DNA of 64,000 bases. It comes from Mariannaea sp. PMI_226 (taxonomy: Eukaryota; Ascomycota; Sordariomycetes; Hypocreales; Nectriaceae). The stretch covers positions 1,736,001 through 1,800,000 of the forward strand of contig JANFOG010000007.1 of NCBI GenBank assembly GCA_024336345.1, in the 5' to 3' direction. A program made the position numbers and the translations under genes. The notes beneath the pieces are model-generated. The model was not told where the DNA came from, ran no database searches, and saw only the letters and a list, made by a program, of their open reading frames with translations. This document shows, one piece after another, positions 1 through 11,407 of this stretch; position 1 is the stretch's first letter, and each line of letters starts with the position of its first letter.

Positions 1-307
1 AGCGATCTTCGTCGTACAGCCAAGCATTCAACCCTTTTTCTTTAGCCCGACTGACACATGCCTGTACCATGCGCAAGAATTCTTCACCGAGGTAAGGCGT
101 ATCTAGTCCGACTCGTACATGCATGAAGAATCCACCAAATCCCATTGCCTCCAGATCATCGATCTGTCGCATGAGCTGGTCTTCTTCCAATTTGCCATTC
201 CAGCTCCAAAGCGGTAGCCCTCGATATTCGTTTGCTGGTTGCGCAAATTGGGAATCCGAGAATGGTTGACGTGACAGAGGAAAAAGGTCCCAGGGTTTTG
301 ATGCCAT
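1..307 (-). CDS. Glycoside hydrolase, GH106-like (5' part only, runs off window)
   Basis: A 102-codon frame runs from an ATG at 307 leftward past the window edge, so only the N-terminus is present. It has a run of the kind PLWSWNGKL, then a QIDDLEAMGFGGFFMHVRVGL stretch and an AWLYDEDR ending. That pattern (W-S-W-N, GFGGFF-H-R, LYDED) is typical of the TIM-barrel start of GH106/alpha-L-rhamnosidase-like proteins common in fungi. No signal peptide is evident. The substrate cannot be fixed from 100 residues, and GH2-like or unclassified relatives remain possible. It is divergent from the secreted glycosidase-like gene that starts at 1896, so the two share a spacer of about 1.6 kb and could be co-regulated. 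Confidence 0.6.
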   Translation of the reverse strand, partial: MASKPWDLFPLSRQPFSDSQFAQPANEYRGLPLWSWNGKLEEDQLMRQIDDLEAMGFGGFFMHVRVGLDTPYLGEEFLRMVQACVSRAKEKGLNAWLYDEDR

Positions 308-1895
308 ATCTAATGATTTTTCTCGCAAAAGGTGCTTGGTATTATTTTTCATTCACGCCGGAACACAAATTTCCATGTCACATACACATGAAAAAGAGGA
401 AACATTTATAAGCTCATCTCGTTATGAAAGACTGATCTCGCGATTCGTCTCTTTCTGAGCGTCTGACCAACGTTTACGGAGATTTGACATAAACAAGAGC
501 TTCGGTCGAAACTCTGCCGAGGGCTTAGGGAGCTTTTCGCCTTGGATCGACAACGTGCAGGAGGGGTGTGAGCAAGCTCTTTGAGCTGTGACCTGTTACC
601 CCGCGTTTGTTTGTGAGGTGCTTAGTATCCTGCACAACTAGTAGGCCTCAACATTGTCGATCGCGGAAGCAATGCCAAAACTAGTTAAGCACGGTCATCC
701 TCCTTGAGTTCGTGGAGGGGTCACCAAAAGACGATATAACCCGAAGTTGCGAGGAGGCTACACAAACCACCAAACTCAGCGTTTCTTTCAACGTTTTTAT
801 TACTTTCAAAACATCAACTGAAACATCGAACTTCGTTCATTGATTATCCGAGAGGAGTTGTTTTCTTATCGAGCGTTTGAAGATTGATACGACTGAGCAA
901 GCCCATTTTCACACTGGTATTTTCCAACCTGCTAGGAAGGGAAGAGTTTATACCTGAGGTCTAAGATCATCTCATCAAGCGAGAATGTTGACCAGAAAAA
1001 AATTGGACGATAGTATAGGTTGTGGTGGTTTGGCTTGAATTGGGAAATTTGGCCAATGAATTACATACAGCAAAGGAACGGCCGCCCTTGATAATATGTA
1101 AAACTACAATTTGCAGCAGAAGCTTATAGAAAAGTTCAATGCAAATCACCTTGGCTTATTATTGACCGAGTATCCGCCAAATGACCCCTTAACACAAGCT
1201 TGGAGGGTTGATAAATAGCACAGGTTAACTTGGTGAACATTGGACACGGTCATCATCTTTAAGCCGCTCATACGGGGCATCTCAGTCGACTAACCAGAAG
1301 AAAAAAAAATTTGGGTCTTCATATTCCACGAAGAGAAAATAAGTCGCCCTTTGATAGTGTCATGCAAGAATACTCTTGTAGAAGATCATATGGCATGCAT
1401 CGTAAACCATTTAACTCCCTCGGCGAAAAGTAGACCGACCCTCCTAAAGCAACCTAGTCTTGAATACCTGTATTAAAAAAAGCAGACTAGCGTCGGCCCT
1501 TGGGTTTCTTGCTGGACTTAGAGTTAAAACAAAAGTCGGAGAATGATTCAAGGGTCAAGAGCTCCGGCACCCCTGTCTCACTCGGGTCGAGTTACCACGA
1601 AGGGGCAGTTGAGTATGAACAGACGTGTACAAAAATCGTCTGGAGATGGCACGAACATGATTGCGGGGAAATAAGCATGAAGTCGCGGAGGTGCGGGCTG
1701 GTCCGGGGCAAGTCTGGACTAGTCTCTCATCCCTACGATGGAATGGAAATTTCGCGTCCATGGTTTTTGTATTTATATCAGTATCAGTGAGCTCAATGGA
1801 TCTTTCTTCGCAAGTATTGGTTGAATATTACGGTTCACTATCAACCACTGCGAAGCTCATTTCATACCGAGGTTTATCAGCTACTGGGTAATAAC
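308..1895. other. Divergent intergenic region
   Basis: This is the shared upstream region of the GH106-like gene (-) and the secreted glycosidase-like gene (+). A TATA-like TATTTATAT at about 1770-1778 sits about 120 bases before the ATG at 1896. The short open frames here show no domain, signal peptide or splice logic, and I see no gene. Confidence 0.5.
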
Positions 1896-4187
1896 ATGGC
1901 CCCTTTCCGGCCTTCATTGGCCATCTATCTGACCCTTGCCCTCAGCCTGGCTGGCTGCTGGGTATCGGCATGGGGGACAGACACTGAAGATATTACCTAC
2001 ATCCTGCCGATATACGAGGGAGCACTTGCATCCGATGTGCGCTCCGACGATATCACAATTCTCAAAGCAATGAAGAGTAAAATTGGCACCGGCGGTTCCA
2101 AGACTAAACTCGGCTTCTCGTTCTCATCTTGGTCCTTGAGTCGCGACATAAAATCCGAGGCCGATGACTACGTCTTTGATCCCACCAATTTGAACTATGT
2201 GCTCGGCCTTGCAAAAGAGCTCAGTCTCCCCATTCTTGTCCATGCCAACAATGGGCGGTGGGCAGATTGCTGCACCTCCAACTCGGACGGCGGCTGGAAC
2301 ACTGCGTTGCTGAACCACATTGCCGCGGCCGGCAACACAACACAGATCGATTCATCTGGCAAGAGTCTATATGGCAGTCTCTTTGGTAGCAACTATTTCT
2401 CATTCTCACGCCACAATAGCCTGTACAGGAGCTACAAGAAACGCAATGTCCAGGCCTCAATGAAGGTCTTAGTTGCATGGGCCGCAGAAAACCCCAGCCT
2501 ATTCGTTGGTGTCAGCCTTGATTCCGAAACAATCTTCCCCAATATCAACGCTGACTACAACCCTCTTATTATTCAAGAGTGGAGGGAATGGCTCCAACAC
2601 TCTGGCATCTATGGGCCAAGCGGGGATTATTTCGGGCAGGGCCGAAAACCTGCCTTCACATCCATCAGTCAATTCAATCAGGCCACAGGAAAGAGCTTCT
2701 CAAGCTGGGATAGTGTTGTACCTCCTACCACATTTACTGCGGGTGATCCCTTTTGTGAAGAATGGCACCGTTGGAGACTCACCCTGGTTGAAAATATAGT
2801 CGGAGACACCACCGCTTGGATTGCCGAGGCTGGCGTCCCCCGATACAAGATTTTCGGCCATCAAACTCCAGAAATTGATTTCTACGGATTTGCAGACGAT
2901 TTCCCCAGCGCTGTCGCTGCTCATGGCGGTGCCGGGTTGACCATGTATGGCCGAAGTCCGGCTGACATGGGCAGTGCCAACAATCCTGTCCGCGGAATGG
3001 GTTCCAACAATGTTGGAAACTTTGAGCTCAACCCCTTGACCAGTGACGCGAATACGGCATACGACACGATTCTCACTCTTTACAATGATGGCTACAAGAT
3101 TGCTTGCCCCAACGCCTACGAGGTTGTGGCAAAGCCCGATCAGTACTCTCTGTTCGGCTCACCAAATTTTGGTGATACTTGGGGCAATGCCATAGCAAAG
3201 TTCATTTCCACCTTTGCTAATACGGCGCGCAACCTGCAGCCCCCACCTTGGAATCCTGGCGAGAATGTATATGATCTATACGACAATTTTGACTCCGCTG
3301 TCAAGTCAGGCCCAGACAATTCTCTTGCTGCAAATGGTTCGACTGGAAATATGTCTCGCAAAACTATCTTTTCGCACGTTGGAGGCAAGATTACGTACAC
3401 CACAAAGCTCCCGTCTGTATCTACAGGTCAGCGTCTCAACTTCTGGACAAGCGTTGGTATCAGAGATGGCGCAGGTTCTGGCGGCGATGCCTCGTTCCAG
3501 GTCAAGATCAACGGCAACGCTCTCTTCGGTTCTAATGGCTTGATTCTGCCCAAGAATTATTGGATCTGGAAGCGCTGGTTGCCAGCCATGGTGGACGTTA
3601 CACCTTGGGCTGGCACGGATGTCACGATCGAACTGACTACGACCGGAAGTGCCACATACGGCTGGACGCAATGGGGTGCCCCTGCTTTCTATGCCTCCGT
3701 CAACGATCTTCACAATAATCTGGCGCTCAACAAGGCCGTTAAAGTCAGCTCAGAGGATGGGAGAGGCGCTGGATGGGATGCAGCATATTTGACGGACGGC
3801 AATGTTGTGGGCGGCACTGATGGCCGAAACGGATGGTCATCTGCGTCCCATTCAACACCAGACGCTGAAGAATGGGCCCAAGTTGATCTAGGGTCAAGCA
3901 AGCCTGTTAGCAAAGTAGTGTTACATCCTCGCGGTGACTTGACCACTGCTGCAGGCTCTGGCTTTCCAACTGCTTTCCGTATTGAAGGCTCAACTGACGG
4001 TCAGCAATGGACAGTCCTGTCAGCTCAAACAGATTACGGGGCGACAATCCGAGCTGGACACGCAGAGATATTTCCTTTCATGTCCCGCAGCGTGCGCTAT
4101 GTTCGGGTTGTAGGGACTGAATTGAGTGGTGTAGCAGACGAGTCAGGATATCGCATGCAATTTACGGAAATGGAGGTATACGCATAG
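1896..4187 (+). CDS. Secreted glycosidase-like protein with C-terminal discoidin/CBM32 domain
   Basis: This is a single-exon gene of 763 residues. The frame is open from 1821 without an ATG; the first ATG, at 1896, begins a clear signal peptide (MAPFRPSL, a hydrophobic stretch of about 15 residues, then VSA-W). Residues of about 30-480 form one large domain with patches such as LPILVHANNGRW, FVGVSLDSETIFPN and KIFGHQTPEIDFYG; the acidic residues on presumed strands suggest a TIM-barrel glycosidase. Residues of about 480-620 look like a beta-sandwich. Residues of about 625-763 (LNKAVKVSSEDG, WAQVDLGS, VSKVVLHPR, YVRVVGTE, EMEVYA) match the F5/8-type C/CBM32 galactose-binding fold. Secretion and CBM32 suggest action on an extracellular glycan. 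I cannot name the catalytic family. Confidence 0.75.
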   Translation: MAPFRPSLAIYLTLALSLAGCWVSAWGTDTEDITYILPIYEGALASDVRSDDITILKAMKSKIGTGGSKTKLGFSFSSWSLSRDIKSEADDYVFDPTNLNYVLGLAKELSLPILVHANNGRWADCCTSNSDGGWNTALLNHIAAAGNTTQIDSSGKSLYGSLFGSNYFSFSRHNSLYRSYKKRNVQASMKVLVAWAAENPSLFVGVSLDSETIFPNINADYNPLIIQEWREWLQHSGIYGPSGDYFGQGRKPAFTSISQFNQATGKSFSSWDSVVPPTTFTAGDPFCEEWHRWRLTLVENIVGDTTAWIAEAGVPRYKIFGHQTPEIDFYGFADDFPSAVAAHGGAGLTMYGRSPADMGSANNPVRGMGSNNVGNFELNPLTSDANTAYDTILTLYNDGYKIACPNAYEVVAKPDQYSLFGSPNFGDTWGNAIAKFISTFANTARNLQPPPWNPGENVYDLYDNFDSAVKSGPDNSLAANGSTGNMSRKTIFSHVGGKITYTTKLPSVSTGQRLNFWTSVGIRDGAGSGGDASFQVKINGNALFGSNGLILPKNYWIWKRWLPAMVDVTPWAGTDVTIELTTTGSATYGWTQWGAPAFYASVNDLHNNLALNKAVKVSSEDGRGAGWDAAYLTDGNVVGGTDGRNGWSSASHSTPDAEEWAQVDLGSSKPVSKVVLHPRGDLTTAAGSGFPTAFRIEGSTDGQQWTVLSAQTDYGATIRAGHAEIFPFMSRSVRYVRVVGTELSGVADESGYRMQFTEMEVYA

Positions 4188-5405
4188 GAGACGGATGTGT
4201 TGAATTAGGTAGCTAGCTTAGCAACCCTGCTCACGGAAGATCTGACCCCAGCAAACCGTTTGTTGACGAAATCTGAGCCTGGTGAAATTATTCAACATAG
4301 ATTGAGAATGGAAGCATATTTAGGGTAGTCTTATCGTGCAGTGTACAATATCTAGCATCAGAGGCTTGCATGGCTCCAATCTAATTATTCATTGCGATAC
4401 GATATACAAGTAGCAAGTTTCAAGACCCAAGAGAGATACAATATCACTTAGCGGACATCAGGTAGGATCCATGGATGATGGATGTCCTGAGAGCATCGCA
4501 GATACTGGGAAAGCCGACATCGATGCCTTACACAAAAGATCCCAGTGCGCACGCAAGATTCCTATTTTACGAGTCACATCGCCAATTGATATTACCCTTC
4601 TGTGGATAGTTAGTAAGAGGGAGCATAGTTGACTACCATTCTCACATTTCATGCCATACGAGTCTGACGCACATGGCTCTTCGTTGTGAGGGATATTCAG
4701 TTGCTAATTGCTAGCGATACACAGAGTTGATAGTCACGATACCTATACCATCCGCTTACTGTGATGACAATCTGTGAGGGTTAGCATTTCGATAAGGAGC
4801 GAGTTTATAAAATGCAACTAAACTCAAGATCTTCATCATCAGCAAGGCACTCGTATAATCAGTTCAAAAACATGGATCTATGAATAAACTCATATGACCC
4901 ATAACATCATTCAGAACCCTGAAGTCATATTGGAACGCTTTGCGTTGTCAGTTGCCTCGTTGACACCAGTGAGCGCAACTTCTCTGCCGTCTATCAAACA
5001 TTTCCTTTTGCGGGCAATGGACTAGATGCTTCATTCTTTATCATGTTAATATCATATTACAATGTAGGCTACTCGTAAATTATCCAAGCAGTTGGTATCA
5101 CTTGTCATATATCGCTTTCTTAACGGCTCCACTAGATGGGCTACCTTTTCCAACAAACTAGACATTAATAATTAGATCATTATCTTTATTACATGTATTT
5201 TAATGCTTGCTGGTTCTCTCTCTTACTGCAGGACATTCCTATTCTCTACCAAATAATAGGAACAATTCCGCTTTCTTACAACTTACATATAGTAGAACTC
5301 CTACTAGAATGTACATGTCCAGCAAAGTATATATCCTAGATAACCCATATATCTGTTTAACTGAGCTAACCTATACACAATTTTCAGCTACTTTATCAGT
5401 GCAAC
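4188..5405. other. Intergenic, AT-rich, convergent 3' ends
   Basis: This spacer lies between the 3' ends of the CBM32 protein gene (+) and the AttH-like gene (-). It is AT-rich, especially 5040-5400, and contains only short frames. I see nothing I would call a gene. Confidence 0.5.
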
Positions 5406-6691
5406 TTAGGCACCAATCATCTTAAACTGCTCCCACAATATCCTCCCCTCAATCTCAAGGCCATTGTTGACCCTCCCCCTCACTGAGCCAATGAAACGTT
5501 GGTAGTACATCGTCTCAACCACCATCAACTCATTCGTCACATTCAAGTGTAAAACTCCTTCGTGGCCAAGTTGAACGGTAATATCCAATCCCAACGGCGC
5601 CTGTGACCCCATGGTCGGTGGATACTCATCATTTTTACCCCAAGGACGCACCAACAAAGAGTCATTGCGGCAACTCAGTTCCAAAAACTTACCATTCGCC
5701 GTCACTGTGGCGGAGACCTCTTCGGTCATATTGTTTCTGCCAGTGGGGACCTGGGCACTCGCAAACACGACGGAATAAGGACCAACACGAGCGTGGCCCC
5801 AATACGTATGGTTGAGATCGCCGGCAAATGGCGATAGTCCCCAGTTCTTGTCGTGGTAGCCTAGTCCTGTGAATCGAAGCGGGGAGCCATGGACGTTGAG
5901 GTCCACGATGGCATTTGCGTCTGGCACTGCATTGGCCCAACCAACATTCATGAAAGCGCGCTCACTGACGCCCGAGACATTAGGATCGCAAGGGTATCGG
6001 GGAGGGGCATTCTATTTTTTGGGGGTTATTTCTATTAGAGCCGGGTAATGCTTGCTAACAGCAACCTTTGGCAGGGCGCAAGGCGTAGGGCGGAGGGTAA
6101 ACACGTACAGCATGCAACTTGATTCTGCCGCTTACACGAGCCTCAGGGGAGTCGACAATTACTTCGAATACGACTTTTGAACGTGAGAGGCTTGATCCGG
6201 AAAACCGAGCTCCAGTACCGCTCCAATCCCCTGTCAATCCTGCGTCGGTTTCGTTGATTATGGCTTGCTTAGTGATGGGTAGATCCAGGTCAAACATAGT
6301 TCCGTTCTTGAACGTGCCGGAGACGGTGACGGAGAGAGGGCCATCAACATATCCACTCGGAAAGCCTACGGGACCCGCATTGTAGAAGATGATATTGATA
6401 GACTCGTTTCGGGAAGAAGTTGACACAACGTCAAAGTACCACCTTTATTGTCTGCTGGTCAGTTCTGGTACTCATCTTGGGAGAGGAGAATCGAACTAGC
6501 CATTCATATGACGTGGCGTTGGCTGTAGTAGACAGCTTCAGAGCATCAAGAGAGCGAGAGCCAGCCACCATCTCTGCAGTTAGTGGCCCATGGTGAAGGG
6601 TATTCTGAAGGATGGTCACCGAGCTTTCAGCGGCGACCACGTGGGACAATATCCCGAGGAAAAATACGATGAGGTGGACCTTGAAAGCCAT
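5406..6691 (-). CDS. Secreted AttH/CrtC-like (lipocalin-like, Diels-Alderase-type fold) protein
   Basis: Three exons, 6691-6501, 6442-6109 and 6011-5406, give 1131 coding bases and 376 residues. The ATG at 6691 begins a signal peptide (MAFKVHLIVFFLGILSHVVA). Joining exons 1 and 2 gives SYEWWYFDVVS and joining 2 and 3 gives RIKLHANAPPRYPC. Both are hallmarks of the AttH/CrtC (hydroxyneurosporene synthase-like) family, as is GYHDKNWG followed by YWGHARVGPY. This fold includes fungal intramolecular Diels-Alderases of polyketide clusters, but many members have no known reaction. Here no PKS or NRPS is nearby and the protein appears secreted with several N-glycosylation sites, so a stand-alone role is likelier. 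Intron 1 (6500-6443, 58 bases) must be GC-AG to keep the conserved junction; intron 2 (6108-6012, 97 bases) has a GTACGT donor. Confidence 0.8.
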
Positions 6692-8822
6692 AGCTACAAA
6701 GTTCCGTGGAAATATTTATTCATGAGTTCGGTCAAGGGGAAAATAGCTGCCCACAAACGCGTTTGATAAAATCTGACAAAAATAAGCAGGAGCATTTTGT
6801 GTCCTCTTTTGTCCATTTTGCTGACTGTAACGCAATTATTGAGATCCCTGGTCCTGTCAGCATCAATACTCGTGTTTTGGCATATTTGACAAGGGGTCAA
6901 GCTGCAGCCAGTGCTGCGAGGAGTGCAACAACTGGTTACCAAAACTTCCCTGAGTAAGCTGATCCAGCGGCTACACGATAGATCCCTGACTGGTAAACGC
7001 CACATTGAATGCAGGGGAATATTACGTCCAATTGCAGAGAACTCTTAAGTTACGAAACGTACATTAGACGAATTTAGTCTGTCCTTTGGTTGACCGGATC
7101 TTGCTTGTTGGTTTCCAATGCAGCTTGGCCAACCTAAGACGTGATTTCTCCATTCACTCACATCTTCAACCCAGCCGCGCTCTTGACTTGGTCCAAGCTT
7201 ACGATGCATGCAATATGGATGAGACTTTTCTAGCGACTGGTTTGGACTATGAAGTAGTTACAACGAGAATAATTAACCGCCCTGTCTAGCGGAATAGGTT
7301 AGGGGCTTTCTGTTTGCAACGATGCCATCTATTTTGTCAACAATCATCTTGCTAGAATATTCGACTGTTTTTTTTGGGGGGTTTTTTTTCCAATTGGTAC
7401 GAATGCAGCCCCCCTCCCCCGCCATCCCCGGAAACAATGTGTTGTCTACCTTGTCTATAACGGGCATTTGTCTAACGTGATCCCCACAATCTCTATAAAA
7501 CACTCAAATCCGGAGCAGCATAGGCATTCCAAGCCACAGGGGCACCGTAATGATCTACGCTCTTTAAGGACGCATGCGTTGGAAGTGGCTGAGATTGCAT
7601 CGGATAAATAGAAGGATCAATAAAAAATCCAGATGCATGTGTTGTGTGTTACGTTACTCCAAACACTTACGCGGCTTACCCTACCTACTAAGTAAAATGC
7701 TACGCTGAATTGAGATGGAACAACCCGTTCACGCGAGCGTCATACCTTTCAATTAGCCATGCCACCCTCCTCTATTCTTCGCTTCACTCTACACAGTAGG
7801 TTTCCGTTTCCGTTGGATGTAGGTCAGTTCAAGTACCGTAGGTGACTCTAGCATTGCATCATCCGTCGATAATTATAGTTAGCGGCTCTTTGTCCCCGTT
7901 TTGATTCCATTCACGGCTCTCGCCAAGGCCAGAGAATTTAAGCTTACCTATTAGTACGCAAAATAAAAAATAAAAAGAGGAAAAATAATAATAATTTTGA
8001 CTAAAAGCAGCGCTGCCCATCACATAAGGAATCTTCCTCTCACATTTTGCCAAATTCGTCCCAACTCGGTGTATTATGCTGCATTGAAGAGCTGTCCGCG
8101 TCACTATTTACCATAACCACAGGTTGCTCCTCTGCCACTTACTCAACCACGTTGTCCTCGGGATCTTCGCGGATTGGCGGCTGTTCACTGCTCCCCCAAC
8201 TCCACCAACCCCCCTTCGCCTTATTAACTTCAACGAGCTCAAGCGCCGATCACTGCCACAGCCACATTTTCGCCAAGGAAATAACGATGCGCTAGAAGTT
8301 TTCATCAACCTTACGTCACCATCAATCGGGAACCAAGTACATATTGCTTTGGTCGCTTGCGTCATCTAGTCTCCCATAGCAGGGTTCTGCCAAGACACGC
8401 GGTGGAACATTTCGCTACCTAGTCTTGTTGGGCTCTCCAACTCCATCTTGAGTGTTTGATGTTGATATTTGTGTTGATATTGGTGTCGACTTTTTCACCC
8501 ACGTGTGCATGTTGGGATACACAACTTGTCATCTCTGTGCGATATGATGACGATGTTTTAGATCATGGTCGCCAAAATAAATTAATGTGTCACATCTGGC
8601 CCAACGTGCTCCAGGAAGATGGATTCCTTGTATTAACTGCTCTTTCGAGTCATCTATCATTATTTATAAAAAAAAAAGAGAGGCTCAAATAGGTAAATAG
8701 AGAGCCTTGCGCCGTGGACGACTTCTATTCTTGGTATCGTCCTTTTCAGACACCATGGGTGCCTGCCTGATGCATGATGTATGCATACCTAAGTCTTACA
8801 GTAAAATAGTACAAGTGAATTA
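6692..8822. other. Intergenic region
   Basis: This 2.1 kb region holds the promoter of the AttH-like gene (right of 6691) and the 3' flank of the TPT transporter (left of 8823). It has homopolymer tracts near 7371-7390 and an AT-rich patch near 7960-8000. The 60-85 codon frames are isolated and lack coding character, and no RNA gene was recognised. Confidence 0.45.
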
Positions 8823-10337
8823 TCACTGCTTTGCCAGCCGTCCCCCCCATGCAGTTGTGGCATAGTACGCTGCCATAAGCTTCTCGTGGCCAAATGAATA
8901 GTAGACAAGACCCATGAGGCTGATGCTGTAGCCAAGTAGTTGGATCATCGTGATTTGAGATTTCCAAACGACGACGGAAAACAAAATTAGCAAAATATTC
9001 TTAAAAATGCCTGTGAGAGTTGTGACAAGACCTGAAGTCTTCCGAATCTATTGGCGCCTGTCAGAAAACGTCCCCCCAAAGGGATCCCTGTAAACTTACC
9101 AAAACGAGGGAGACTAGGTTGAGTGAAAATGCGAGCATGGCGTTGAGAAAGAATATGCCCCATCCAATCTTCTGAACATCCCCCCATGAAATATACGGCA
9201 TCTCCACCACACCTGCGATTAGCAGGTTCAAGACCACGCATACTGGCGCATAGTAAAAGAGGCCCACGAGGGGATCGAGATTCAGTCCCGCGCTGCTCAG
9301 CATTGTTTGAATCATGACCACTCGCAAAGCCTCAAATATAAGTCCACCCAGCTGAAATGTTAGACCAAGCCACGAGATGTGTAGCTCTCCAAAACTAGCC
9401 ATGGCCACGCCCAGTACAATGCACATGATGTTGAGAATATCGCCGGAGGTGGGATCCGCGATCCCCCATAGCCATGAAACGAAGAGAACGACAACCGGTG
9501 CGAAGGCTTTGAGCATTTGTATGAAGGAGATGGAAAGGTGAAGATAGACAAAGTTCGAGCAGACGAGCGATCCTGAGGAGACCAACCCGATGGGCAGGAT
9601 AGTTCGAAGATAGAATCGGCCGGTGATTGGTAGGGAATGGCGGTTGTCTAGCAAGGTACTTGTTCGAGCGAGGACCTGTGTGACTACTGCTGCAAAGAAG
9701 AGATGCCAGCAAGTCAAGAGTATAGCTACGCTTAATGTTAATCAATGAATGCCACAAGTAAGGAATGTTACCATTCAGCAACGCAATTGAGTACATACGA
9801 TAGGCTGTGAAATTTAATGTTAGCGCCTGCAGTCAATGCCTTCTTCGCTCTCTCCCCCGCCCTCACTCAGTGTTGGGGAGGGAAAGGGAGGGGGTGATGT
9901 TGGAGAAAAATAAACAATACATTTAAAAAGAAAAAACCAAAACAAAAAGAAAAGAAAGGGAAATACATACGAAAACCAGCTATATCGATTAACCATTTGT
10001 TAAACAAAATAGTCGAATTCGACAATACGATCCATATTCTGCCAAGAGAAGATCGTCAGCGTTGAAGAGTGTAGGGCACAGCTTGGCACAGGCTGAGCAG
10101 GCTGGCGAGGGGTATGCATGGATGGATGGGGACAAGGAGGCAAAGCAAAGCAAGCAGCGTCAAGCGTTTTGCATCAGCGGTCAATACCCACAGAATGTAA
10201 CAGGCTGTTGGAAGTGAGGAGGCCCCTTGCTGTTGTTGTTGTTGTTGCTGCTGCTGCTGTTGCTGTTGCTCCTTCTGCTGCTCTTGTGTCGGCGACGTCA
10301 CGGCCTGCTCTATGGCGGAAAGGCGAGTGTATGACAT
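8823..10337 (-). CDS. TPT-family (DMT) sugar-phosphate/nucleotide-sugar transporter
   Basis: Four exons, 10337-10192, 10038-9971, 9725-9100 and 9047-8823, give 1065 bases and 354 residues. The ATG at 10337 starts an N-terminus with a run of about 15 Gln (CAG/CAA repeat). Exon joins restore family motifs: PTACYILIWIVLSNSTILFNKW (1/2), GFPILLTCWHLFFA (2/3) and SLVLIRKTSGLVTTLTGIFKN (3/4). The hydrophobic pattern gives about nine to ten membrane segments, as in the triose-phosphate-translocator branch of Golgi/ER transporters. It probably exchanges a nucleotide sugar or phosphorylated metabolite across the ER/Golgi membrane; the substrate is not predictable. Introns are 153 (10191-10039), 245 (9970-9726) and 52 bases (9099-9048). 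It is divergent from the GT64 gene at 11408, a possible functional pairing of sugar supply and glycosyl transfer. Confidence 0.85.
10229..10271. repeat. CAG/CAA trinucleotide repeat (poly-Gln coding)
   Basis: A run of TGT/TGC triplets on the + strand reads as CAA/CAG on the - strand. It encodes the poly-Gln tract near the N-terminus of the TPT transporter. Mixed codons suggest it is partly stabilised, but length variation between strains would be expected. Confidence 0.85.
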
Positions 10338-11407
10338 GACTGCTGCTTCAATCGGTGGCTACAGGTCGGGAATAATGCGAGGCCGAGAGCGGGAAAATGG
10401 AAACGAGGGCATTACGGTGCAAGAGCAATGGGAAGCAAGGGCGAGGCGAAGCGAGGTCAAACGATACAAATGCGAAAAAAGATGGAGTGATGAAGTAATG
10501 AAGTAATGAAGTGACGGAGTGATGGAGCTGTTCAAGTGTGCTCAACCAAACCGAAAACAAAATTAACATAAAATAAAGTAAAATAAAAAAAATTAAAAAA
10601 AAACCCCCCCTCTCCCTGGAAATCGAAAGTTCTCAGCCAAAGTGGCTCTCCTCCTCCAATGTCAGTGCATCGTCTCCTAAGCTTTTCGCAAATGTCAAAC
10701 ATTTATTAATTTTTTTTCCTTCTGGCCCCAAAGAAAGAGGAGCAACCAACCAGCGTGCATCAAAGCCGTAAGAGCCTTTCGACGATCGGCATCCCGGCAG
10801 CGATTTGCCACCTCGCATGTACCTCTCCGACCAAGGTACATGGGATGGTCCATTCTCCGCCTATTGCGGCCACATGATGACTGCCAGCTGGTCGTCACTG
10901 GCTCGTAAGTTACAAGCGTGGCTCATCTTTACCCTGATGAGGCAGTGCTGTTTGATGTGTGGTCCGCCCTTTGCTCCTTGTTAGAAGCTGGTACGGAGCC
11001 TGTTTTGGGTCCCCTGCTGTGAGCTGCCCGGAAACGGGCCCCTCCCGAAAGCAGCTCCCTACAGGGTGGTACTCTGGGGTTTGGTAGCCTACTTACTTAC
11101 TGTTTTTGGAGATAAACTGGGTAGGTCGTCCATTTTAGCTCTCTCCGGGGTTCCGAGAGGAAATGATGTCGTATTCCATACCCCCCCTCCCCAGCCATTG
11201 TCACTAATGTCACCAATGTCGCGTGCCACAAAACTGGATACTTTACGGCTGTAGTCGTCGTCGTCGTCGTCACTGTCGTCGTTGTCGTTCGCATTTCACC
11301 ACTGATCCACAGCAAACAAAAGAACACCACCAAACCAACACCATCAGCAGCAGCAAAAAAAAACAATCCCACATCATCACCATCAGCTGCCGCCGCCGCC
11401 GCGCCGC
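10338..11407. other. Divergent promoter region between TPT transporter and GT64
   Basis: This shared upstream region of about 1.07 kb is rich in low-complexity sequence: direct repeats of GAAGTAAT(GAAGT) near 10490-10520, A-rich DNA at 10560-10605 and a GTC microsatellite at about 11253-11275. I see no separate gene in it. Confidence 0.5.

Noticed and set aside
8456..8692. 78-codon frame with a hydrophobic start resembling a signal peptide
   Set aside because: The rest has no cysteine pattern or homology sense and it lies in the 3' flank of the TPT transporter.
9726..9970. Small exon-like stretch inside TPT intron 2 (CCTATCG... to GAATG, with splice-like ends)
   Set aside because: Including it breaks the family run GFPILLTCWHL; skipping it restores the motif exactly.
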